A stretch of DNA of 64,000 bases from Grimontia marina (lineage in GTDB: Bacteria; Pseudomonadota; Gammaproteobacteria; Enterobacterales; Vibrionaceae): the NCBI RefSeq assembly GCF_900060185.1, contig NZ_FIZY01000014.1:1-64000 (forward strand), written 5' to 3'. Of the stretch, positions 1 to 11,900 are shown in pieces. Each line of letters starts with the position of its first letter. Position 1 is the stretch's first letter. The translations under genes and the position numbers were made by a program. The notes under the pieces were generated by a model. That model was not told the origin of the DNA, did no database searches, and worked only from the letters and a program-made list of their open reading frames with translations.

Positions 1-112
1 CACCTTCGCTTTAAATTCGGGTGAGTGGTTTCTACGTTTTCTTGTCATCATCTGCTCCAGTCTTTCTGGGGACTATCAAAACAGATCAATCACTTAAAGT
101 CATGTCCGAAAA
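1..112. other. Disrupted 5' flank of the giant repeat gene
   Basis: All three forward frames are closed here: TGA at 22-24, TAA at 12-14 and TAA at 95-97. Only the last is in the frame of the giant gene. Read in that frame, bases 14-28 give N-S-G-E-W, which resembles the F-S-[DS]-G-x-x-W ending of the downstream repeats, so this may be the tail of a previous repeat cut off by one stop codon. No promoter or ribosome binding site is evident. The interpretation as a broken or truncated N-terminus is an inference. Confidence 0.4.
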
Positions 113-2990
113 TTGGGGGCCACTTCTAAGCGAGGAGATGATGTTTATATTATTAGATATGAAGATGGTCACGACACGCTTTATGAGAGCGGTGGGAATG
201 ATCTTATAAGGTTTATAGATGCTTCACCTGAAGACATCGTTTTGAGTACCGATGGGAATCACATTTACTTTGACTTTTCGTTTGGTGGTAGTCTTACAGT
301 TAAGAAGCAGCTATCTGAATACTATTGGTATTACATTGAGAGTTTTGAGTTTGCTAATGGTGTTGAGTGGGATAGAGAGGATTTACTTTCTAATTTAAGG
401 ACTCATCAATTAGAGAGTGGGGTTGTTACTGGATCTTCAGAAGATGATACTTACTCATACTCTTTAGGAGGTAAAGGTTATTCTATTTACGATCATAGCT
501 ACTACTCGAGTAGCAATGATACTCTGATCTTTGAAGATTTATTATCTGGTGACATTGAAATACGACGGTATGGTGATGATGCTGTTCTTATTACGCCTAA
601 TGATGAAAAAATTAGGATAGTTAATGCATTTTTAATTGATGACTATTATCAAATTGAAAATTTAGTTTTTTCTGATGGTCAGGTGTGGGATTTTCAAGCG
701 TTTCTTGTTGAAATGCAAAACTTAAGAAAAAGTAGTGGTCTCGTTTTTTCTTCTCCATTGGGAAATATCCATGAGCACTATTCTAGCGATGGAAGCTACA
801 CTCTCTTAGATTACTCACGGTACTCAGGGATATCATCAACATACGATGATAGATTGATTTTCAAAGATCTTGTTAAGTCTCAAATAGCTATTTCTAGTGT
901 CGGTGATCACTTTATCTATAAAACTGATAATGGGCATGAGCTAAAAATATATAATGCATTTGATTCAGATGACTATGGATTTGAATATTTGGAATTCTCT
1001 GATGGTGAAACACTTTCAGGTAAAGAGATATTACAGAAATACTATTCTGATTCAAAGGCAAGTAATGGGGTTATAGTCGGAACTAAGTATAAAGACTCAA
1101 TAAATATTTTTAGATCTGATGGACGTGTAAAAATTATTGATAAGGCCTATATCGACTTCATAGATTCTAGATATAATGATTCAATTAACTTTTTTGATAT
1201 TTCTTCTTCTGAAGTGAATTTATATCGTAAAGGCTTCTCTCTATTTATTGATGCTGGGAATGACTCTTTAGTTGAAGTCGATAATCATTACAAGGGAACT
1301 GACTTTAGAATTGAGGAGATAAATTTTAGTGATGGTGTTTCCTGGGATTTGGAAGATATAAATAGACTTTCTTCCAATAAAATTGCCAATAGTGAAATTT
1401 ATGTTGGTTTAGGACATTACACTGGCAATACTTATAACTATTCAACTGATTTAGATAAGATCGTAATAATAGAAGAATCTAGCCCATATCATTCCATTGC
1501 TACTGATAAGATTATATTTTCTGACATTTCATCTATTAATATTTCCTACATTAGGAGAAAAAGTGATTTGATCATCAGGTCAGATGACTATGACATTATC
1601 TCTATACTCAACTTTTTTACAGATAGCAACCATCGAATTGAAGAGTTTCACTTTAGTGACGGGGTGGTTGTTAGTGATAACTATGTGTTGTCAAATTATA
1701 TCATTGATGATGAGTCAGTCTATATTGGGACTTCGGATGTAGATGAATATCATCATACTTATGGAACTGGTTCTATTGTTATAGAAGACTATGACTATGA
1801 TAGATACGCTAACCGTCAAGATGCACTCTATCTACATGGTGTTGATCCTTCAGATGTAGCGTTACTACGTTCAAGTGATTCGCTAGTTATACTCCTTTCT
1901 GGTGAAGAGCATATTGTTTTTGCTGACTACTTCTCAAGTGATCACTATAAAATAGAATCTATAAAGTTTGATAATAATGACGTTTGGACCAAAGGAGATA
2001 TTTTCAATACCTATGTTAATACAGCGCAAGAGCTGGGTTATGTCGCTGGTAGTCATGTGGGTGAAACGTATATCATAGATAGTGATTTTACCTCACTAGA
2101 GATTGAGGATTATGATTATGATCAGAGTGAAAACGACCATCTAATATTTTCTGACTCACTTCTCTCTGATTTTAAGTTCTCAAGAGTAGAGGATGATTTA
2201 ATACTTACATCTGCTACGAGTGAGGTTACGATTCATCGGTATTTCTATTCAAATAGCTATCGAGTTGAAGGTATAGAATTTGCTGATGGATTAGTTATTG
2301 ATGAAAGTGAGATATGGGTAAAATATGTTACTGATTCCCTTGAAATGGGGTTAATTAGAGGAACTGAGGATTCAGAAGACTACATAATATCAGACCTTAG
2401 AAATGATGTGGTAATCAAAGATTATAATAATAGGTATAATTATAAAAAACATATGGATAAGGTGGTTTTTTCTGATAGCTTTGAAGACGATTTTACTTTG
2501 ATAAGAATAGAAGATGATTTAGCTTTCATGGAGGCGGATGGTGGCAAAATTATCATAGATAACTTTTTTTATTCTAGTCGTTATGCCATCGAATTAGTCG
2601 AATTTTCAGACGGTGTGCTGTGGACATATACGGATATAATTGAACGTTATATTAATGATGCATCTGATACTGGTTATGTTAAAGGGACACGAGAAAATGA
2701 TATTTATACTTTCACTTCTGGTCAGGGAAACCTTGACATTTTAGATTACTATAAATTCAACGAGTCACGTAACGACCAGTTAGTTTTTACGGACTTAGGT
2801 TTGAGTCAGGTAACCTTTATAAAAGAGGGTGAAAATTTACTAATTTCTACAAATACGAATGAGCAGGTTAGAATTCAAAACTATTTTTTAGGCAATAATT
2901 ATTGGGTGGAAGAAATTGAGTTCTCTAGCGGTGAATCTCTAAATAATGATGAAATCTCTAAATTAGTCAATATTGAACGAACATCTTCTG
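113..2990 (+). repeat. Nine tandem ~107-residue degenerate RTX-associated (HCBP-like) units
   Basis: Units begin near 113, 431, 748, 1079, 1403, 1724, 2047, 2360 and 2684, a spacing of 104-110 codons. Each opens with a G-[TS]-x(2-3)-[DE]-[DE]-x-Y strand and ends with [IV]-E-x-[IL]-x-F-[SA]-[DNS]-G-x-x-W or a close variant. This matches the haemolysin-type calcium-binding related domain (PF06594 as I recall it). They lack the G-G-x-G-x-D-x-L nonapeptide array. The DNA is visibly AT-richer than the rest of the gene. Confidence 0.7.
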
Positions 2991-5900
2991 ATGTGTCGGA
3001 TACTTCAACTGATGGTGACAACTACATCGAAGGCTCTTCAGGTGATGATATCTTAGAAGGTGGTCTAGGAAGAGATACTCTGATTGGTAACGGTGGTAAT
3101 GACACCTATGTGTTCACTAAGGGTGATGGCCATGACATTATTCGTGATAGTGAGGGCTGGAATGACACCATTGAGCTATCCGGATATATCTTATCTGACC
3201 TTAAGATTACTAAAGTAAGTCGTAATACAAACGACTTGTTGCTTTCTTTTTATGATAATAATGACAGTATTAAAATTGTTAATGGGGCGAGTTCTAACTT
3301 TTTTTCATCGTATTGGAATCAGATCGAGTTTCTAAAGTTTGTAGACACAGATGAATCTGTTCGTCTATCAGAGATTCTGGGTGATGTTGTCTTAACATCT
3401 CCAAGTGAATTTAATGATGAAATAAGAGGGAATAGGTTTGGCAATACTTTAACTGGTGGTTTGGGTAGCGACCGTTTAATCGGTGGTGAAGGGGATGATA
3501 TATACCTCTATCACAAAGGTGACGGTGACGACACCGTCATAGACTCAGGAAGACATGATACTGCTGATACTATCCAGTTTGTGGATTATTTGTCTTCAGA
3601 TATTACTTACATCGCCGCTTCTGGAGAGGAAGGAAGAGACGCGATTATACGTTTTTCAGAAGGTAGTGATCGCGTAACACTCTACAATGCATTTGACCGA
3701 GATGACTCTTCTTGGTCAGTTCGAAACCTTGGCATAGAAAAACTTGTTTTTTCTGATGGAGTAGAGTGGGATCGCTCTAAGCTCACGGAGAAAGTTATAC
3801 AATACAGCGCTACAGATGATAACGACTCAATTTATGGATACTTTGGCGCAGATATTCTACAGGGTGGTACCGGCGATGATCTTTTAGATGGTCGAGAGGG
3901 AGGAGACTCTTATATTATTTCCCGCTACGAAGGTAGTGACAGTATCAATGACAGCGGTACTAATGCTGGTGATATCGATAAACTTAAATTTATAGACATT
4001 ATTTCTAGTGAGGTGCAAGCATCTCGCCTATTTAAGGGGAGTGAAACAGTTATTTTCTCTTATATTGGTAGTGAAGAAACAATAACTGTTACCAATGCTA
4101 TCTCAGCTACTGAAGAGGGTATCGAATATTATGAGTTCAATGACGGTGTTATCTGGTCAAAAGAAAATATTAAGTCTCTGCTAAATAATAATACTCCCGT
4201 TGCTCAAGACGATGGTTTCTTTACAGTGACGACCGAAACCCCTCTGATTATACAGGCTGAAGAGTTACTTAAGAATGATTACGACCCGGATGGTGAAGAC
4301 TTATCTATTGTTAGCGTACAGAGCGACGGTAATGGGGTAGCAGAAATAAATGCCGACGGAGATGTTGTTTTCTACTCTATTGGATTTTTCAGTGGTGCAA
4401 CCCAATTTCAGTATACGGTTTCTGATGAACAAAATGGATTCTCAACTGCCTCAGTCAATGTTCGTGTGAGACCTTTTGCCCAGGCTAATGATGATATGGG
4501 AATATCTGTTAGTGAAGATTCTGAAGTCGCCATTGATGCATTGCAATTATTGTCTAACGATGCTGATGGTGACCGTATGGTCATCGGTGAAGTATTTAAT
4601 GCGGTAAATGGGTCTGTGACGCTCTCCAGTAGTGGACAGATGTTGTTTACACCTGACACAGATTTTGTCGGGAAGGCTTATTTTGATTACGCGGCAAATA
4701 CGCCAGAAGGTGGTCGTGCTGAAGCTACTGTGACAATAGACGTGCTGCCTGTTAATGATGCTCCTGTGGCGTTTCGTGACTATCTTGCTTCGGTTAATGA
4801 AGGTGATGTATTCCTAGTCAATATTGCGGAGCTGCTAAGCAACGATAGGGATATTGATGGAGATGACATCAGTCTTATTGACGTTACAAGTAGTGATAAC
4901 GCCAATGTTTCTCTCATTGATGACAATACAATTGAAGTTCGTCTCTCACCAGATTTCTTTGGTTATGGCGATTTCCAATACTCGATTGAAGACAACAGTG
5001 GGGTTAGTGCATCGGCGAGTGTGAAATTCTCCGTTAAGCCAGTTAATGATGCTCCTGTTACTCAGGCTGATGATATCTCCACGTTAGAAGATTCACCAAT
5101 ATTGATACTGGTGGATGCGTTACTTCTTAACGACAGTGATGCTGATGGAGATTCACTTTCTATCTCTTCTGTATTTGGCGCTAAAAATGGAACGGTTTCT
5201 CTAAGGGATAATGGCACCATTCTATTTACGCCAGAAGAGAATTTCTCAGGCACTGCGCAGTTCCAGTACAAGGCGGATGATGGTCAAGGAGGCACATCTT
5301 TTGGGTATGTTAATGTTGCTGTCGAAGCAATAGAGGACAACCCAGAGGCTCAAGATGACACTTACATTGATTATGCTTTGTTGACGAGTAGTGAAAACCA
5401 ATTCATTGAAGTCTCGGTATCTACGTTGTTAGCGAATGATTTTGATGTAGACGGAGATACTTTCGAGTTTGTTGATATTTTTGCTGCAGAAAATGGTGTT
5501 GTGGAGTGGGTAGATGCTGAAACAATCCGTTTCACTCCAAATCCAGGTTACTTTGGCGAAGCTTCATTTTACTACAACGTCAAAGACAATACAGGGGCAG
5601 TGGATGATGCCCAAGTCTTGATGATGTTTACGAATACTGGCGATGTCGCCCCATTTGCTGTGAAAGACTCAGTTGATGTTTATGAGGACACGCCAACCTT
5701 TATAGCTTTCAATGACCTACTAGCAAACGACTACGATGTAGATGGCGATCAACTACAAATTATCGACTGGTTTGTACTTCACTCCAATGTTGCACCCGAA
5801 GGCGTTGTTAGCATGTTGGCTGAAGGTTTTCTGTTCACCCCAGATGCTAACGTGACTGAAACATTTGGCTTTTATTATGTCGTGTCGGACGGCACTGGTA

Positions 5901-8900
5901 ACACAAGCAACGCTTATATCGATCTCAATATAATCCCTGTCAATGATGAGCCAGTTGTGGTTGGGGATGATTTGGGTGAATACCACCTCGAAGCGCCAGT
6001 TGTTATCCGAATCACTGACTTACTTTCCAATGATGAAGATGTCGATGGCGACACATTGGCTTTTGTCAGTGCCGAAGATCCGGAAACTGGTTATTTCGAA
6101 CGCTACGACGAAGATTTCCTGATTTTTTATCCGACCACTTCAGCCAACAGTGTTGTGCAGTTTAAGTATCATGTGGCTGATCCGTCAGGGTTACAGGACG
6201 AGGGTTACTCAGAATTTGCTCTGGTATCTGGCCAATACGACGGCCAGCTAAATGGAGCAATTGAACGCGATCTATTGATTGGTTCAGAGCAAAGCGATGT
6301 TATTGGTGGGCTTGCAGGACGCGACGATATTTATGGTGAAGCCGGTGACGACACGATTAATGGTGGTGATGGTTCCGATTATATCGACGGTGGCAGCGGT
6401 TTTGATACGGTTACGCTTGTTGGGTCAAACGTTGGTGTTCGCGTTGATTTAAATCTTGGCCTTGGTCAGGGCGGGTGGGCGCAAGGCGATCGCTACTACA
6501 ACATTGAATCAGTAGAAGGCTCTGATTACAGCGACCAAATTTACGGTGATTTTGCTGGGAATACATTGCGCGGAAATGCTGGACATGATCTGTTGAGTGG
6601 AGAGCAAGGCAACGACTGGCTCTATGGTGACAAAGGCGATGATATCTTACGTGGTGGTTTGGGATCTGATTTTCTGGATGGCGGCGATGGGAAGGACACA
6701 GCTGACTACAGCGATGCAGAGCTTGCTCTCAACCTAGATTTGTCCTTGGATTCCCACATCAATGGTGGGGCTGCCGAAGGTGACCGACTCTCTAACATTG
6801 AAGGTATTATAGGCACAGACTTCGATGATGTGATTCGTGGTAATACCGAAAGTAATCACCTATCGGGAGGACGAGGCAACGATCTGCTAAGCGGTGGAGA
6901 AGGTGATGACACCTTGAATGGTGGTCGCGGTGCTGATGTGCTTGTTGGTGGGCTTGGTATTGATACGGCGGACTACTCGATCTCCTCTGAACGTATCGTA
7001 ATTGACTTAAATAATGACACTCAAACTGGAGGGGATGCTGAAGGCGATAGCCTTGTCGGTATCGAAGTCATTCAGGGGTCGTATCATGATGACATTATCA
7101 TTGGAGATGATGCCGACAACATATTCCGTGGTGGTCAAGGCGCTGATAAATTGCATGGCGGTATAGGTTTTGACACTGCTGACTACTCGGAATCAAACGA
7201 AGGGGTCCATGTAAATCTACTATCTGGGCAAGGCTTACATGGCGATGCCCAGGGGGACGTATTAGCAGGGATAGAGTCTATTGTTGGTTCTGCATTCAAT
7301 GATGTTCTCGAAGGGAGTGAAGGCGAGGATACTTTTGAAGGTGGGTTTGGGGATGATGTTCTAAGTGGCGGTTTAGGCAGTGACAACTACCACTTTACTC
7401 AATTCATTGGCCTTGATCGTATCGAAGAAGGCGAAGATTTCGATGCTGTCGATGAAGTGCGGTTTGATACTTCTATACTTCCAAAGGATATTTCTCTGAT
7501 TCAGCAGGGGAACGATTTGATTATTGAGGTGGAAAAATCCACTGATGTTGTGCTCCATGTCATTACCGTTGCTGACCATTTCCTTTCTACATCGACAGGT
7601 ATTGAAGTCATCAGTTTTGCGTCAGGCATGTCGTGGGATAGAGACGGAATCCAAAGCATGCTGCGGGACGGTTCTTTCTCTGCAAATGATGATACCTACC
7701 TCCTTGCTAACGAAGATGAGACCACAACATTTACTCTGGATTGGTTGACCGATAATGATCAGTTCGCCGAAGGTGAAGTCGTTACCTTAGTCAATGCTGT
7801 TGCTGTGAGCGGTGGTGATGTCGCTATCATAGGCGGTGCCATCGAGTTTACAGGAACCGAGAACTACCATGGAGATGCCTATTTCAGCTATACCATTCAA
7901 GATCAATTTGGCCGCGAGTCCAGTGCAAAAGTTGAATTGAATCTCGCTCCTGTGAACGATGCGCCTAATGCTAACGATGATGGTGTGTTTGTTGGCGTTG
8001 AAGATAACGTGTTAGTGATACCTTTTGCAGATTTGTTGGGTAACGACACGGATATTGATGGGGATCAATTGACAATCAGTGATGCTTACTTCTCTGGGAT
8101 ATCGCAGTCAATGCTGGGGGGCGGGGTATTCATCAGAGATGGTGACGTTCACATTAAGCCTCCAATCGATCACTATGGCTATGCGGAATTTACCTACGAG
8201 GTAAGCGATAACTTGGGCGGTGTAGATACCGCGAAAGTAGAGCTGTTTTATGAGTCCGTGAATGATGCGCCTAAGAGTGGTGGTAATAACCTCTCATATA
8301 GAGGTGCCAGACTTGATAAGACAAATGTATACATTGCCAGTGACTTACTTAACAGCGTCCACGATCCTGAAGGTGATGATTACTATTTTGACGGATTAAC
8401 CGGCGCTGCTGAAAATGGCATTGTTGAGCTTATTGATACAGGGTTGCCAGTTGAAATCGATGGTGTCGTCTATGAAGAGCCTATTGTTACCTTTGTCGCC
8501 AATTCCTTAGGCGATGCAACTTTCCAATATCTCGTTACGGATGAGCACGGCGCTACCAATACCATCACAGTGAATGTCGATGTTAAGCCATTGAATAGTA
8601 AGCCAATCGCCAAAGTAGATGAGTTTGAGATTGTTGAAGATGAGGTATTACTGATAGATGCTTCTATGCTTCTGGAAAATGATATCGATCATGATGATGA
8701 CGTATTGCTTATTTCTGATGTGAATGAGTTCGCGAACAACGGCAAGGTTGAAATCCTGGACTCTGGAACTATTCAATTTACTCCTAAGGCTGATTTTAAC
8801 GGCGAGGCTGGTTTTTCTTACACGGTTTCAGATGGTAGAGGCGGCTTAAGCCAAGCATACGTAAATGTGGTTGTGAAGCCGCAAAATGATGCACCAGTTC

Positions 8901-11900
8901 TGGTTAATGATCTTGTTATTAGACAAGAAGATGAACAGTCGCCAATCACGATTCTCGCGGGTGAAATATTTGGCAATGATTCGGACCGCCAAGGAGATGT
9001 CATTTTCCTAAATGATGTTGTCTTGCTTGGTGAGGCGGTTGACCTGGTGAGAGATGGCACCTCTGGCACTTTTCACCTGCAACGTTTAGATGATGCCATT
9101 GCTTACTCTGTTGATGTAAAGCTAGCATCTGGCGCGCTGTTGCCTGAATGGATTGACTATGATGAAGAGGCTGGTGCTTTCTCTATTTACTCAGAACTAG
9201 CTGATGGAAATGAACCAAAAACTGTTCATTTAAACATAGAGTTAAAAACTAGCGGTATAGAACCTGCTTTTGAGGCAAGAGACAACACCTACACCATTGA
9301 ACTGGAGATATCTCCGCAGAGTGATGAAGCTCTAATTAACACCTTGGTGACGGAGCATTTAGGCTTGTTGGAAGGTTTGGTTTCCAGCATGCCTCCTTCA
9401 ATTGATGGAGTGCTCCTTTCTTCTTTTATTAAGCCGATGGAAGGGATTACCGCCACTTTGTCAGGCGGCGATAGCCTACCCGAATGGTTGTCATTTGATC
9501 CAATGACTCTAACATTTGATGGTGTGCCACCGGAGCATCTCGTTGGTTCTATTCCTGTGCGCTTGAGCATCCCATCTTCCAATACTCAACCGACCTATCG
9601 TTTATTCGCTGAAGTCGTTATCGATGATGTTGGGTTTAAAGCTGTGCCAGATGTCACAGCTGACTGGAATGGTGAATCAATATCTGTAGATGTTCCCGAA
9701 CACTATCATGGGAATCTTGTTCTTGCTTACAAAGCAGAGGATGAGAAGGGAGCCGTCTCGGTTCAGGGTGCGTTGATCGTCTTGAATATCCAACCGGAAC
9801 GTGATCTTCCAATAGCAGAAACTGATTTCTTGCGGGCAAAAGAAAACACACCGTTGGAGATTTCGGTGATGTCTTTGTTGGAAAATGACAAGGATTTGGA
9901 TGGAGACTCTATCCAGATTACTGATATCAAACTCCCACTGACCAATAGAATATCTATAGTCCCAACGGTACCTCCATTGGTAACGACCGACAAGGGCGTG
10001 ATAGTCGAACGTTCATTTTCTGCGAAATTGTCTGATGGTGGTGAGTTACCAGATTGGATGTCTTTGAATGAAGTTACTGGGGAAATCATAGGGTATCCGC
10101 CATCTGACCTAGAAACTAGTGTCTACTCAATTACCTGGCGAATGACTGATGGTGCGGAAGTGTCGGAGTACGAGGAAGACATAGAAATTAGTGGTGAAAC
10201 GAATACTTCAGGTGATGATCTCAATGGTCAGTTAGATATTACACTTGGTACTTTATCATTCTCGCCAAGCGTATCGATAGCTTCAGGAAGTGCCGTGACG
10301 GCATCGTTTGAAAGTGGCGAGGTATTACCTGAGTGGCTCTCTGTAAATACAGAAACCGGGGTACTTTCAGGTTTGATACCGTTAGGGTATTACTTCCAAG
10401 ACACCATCGTTTGGGTTATTGATAATGGAGAGACAATAGAGAGCCACACCGAAGTGGTGACTATCAATGGTAATGAAGGTGCTGTAGTTACTTTTACTCC
10501 TCCTTTGGATACAACTGGTCATTTCAACGTCAATTATACATTGACAGATGCTGTGGATGGTGAGGTTATAGGTGTTGCAGTGGTTGATGTGCTCCCACAG
10601 CAAGTTGCCCCTTTAGCATTTAACGATGAGTTTAAGGGACAGGAAGACCAGCCGATCCTTATCAGTGTTTCTGATCTTTTGGCCAATGATGAAGATTATG
10701 ATGACGATTTATTCGTTCTGACTGAATTCACCCAACCCGACCATGGCACTGTTAGTTTATCGGATGGAGTACTCACTTATACGCCTAATGTTAATCACTA
10801 TGGTGATGATAGTTTCACCTACACCATCACTGATAATCTCCATGGAGAGGCGACAGCGATAGTTTACATCGACCTTGAAGAAGTCAATTTAGCCCCTGAG
10901 GCTAATAGAGACTCTTTTGTTGGCGTAGAAGACGAACCACTTGTCATTGATATTGCTAGTTTACTGGTCAATGACACCGACCCGAACGCTGAAGATACAT
11001 TGGATGTGGTGGCGGTTTATCAAGACGACAATAATGGCCAAGGTTTTGTGCTGTCTGAGCAAGGTAAGATTCAACTGGTACCAAATCATGATGTTACAGG
11101 TGTCATTGAGTTTCGATATACTTTGAGTGATGGGAGACAAACAGACTTTGGTTACATTGATGTCGAGTTTGTTGCGAAGAATGACGCTCCCCATGTCGAG
11201 GATGATTATTTCGTTATTTCTCGGGATACGACGCTGCAAATTACGACTGCTGATCTCATTGATAACGATTTCGACGTCGAAGGGGATACCATTACTCTGG
11301 TCAATGCATTCGACGGAGACAATGGTAATGTTTCTGTCGACAATGGGATCATTACTTTCACACCTAATGCACATTACTTTGGTAATGCTGGATTCACATA
11401 TCAAGTCACGGATGGACAGGAGGTAACAACGGGTTATGTGTCAGTTGATGTTCTCCCTTCTGAGACGACCATAACGCTAAAGGCTCCTCTATCTGATCGC
11501 TATGCGGTAGAAGAAAAAGCGTTCAATATTCAACTTCAGCGAGATTTGTTTGTTAGCACTCAAGGTGCGGTGCTTACATTTGACCTCAGCCGTGTTGATG
11601 GAGAACCGTTGCCTGATTGGTTGTTGTTCAATGACCAAGATTTAAGTCTATCGGGAACACCTCCAACGGACTTTGTAGGCGAATTTCTTCTCAGATTACA
11701 TGCGTCAGATGGTGTTACGACAGTAGCAGATGATTTTGTTTTCTCAGTTGTTTCTGTTAATGATGCGCCAACTTTAGTCTCTCCGCTAAACGATATATTT
11801 GAAAACTCTGATGGCAGTGCAATTTCTGCAGGCGAGGCTTTCTCTTTCAATGTGGAAATTGACAAGTTCTCAGACATTGACGGCGATAGCTTGGCATACA

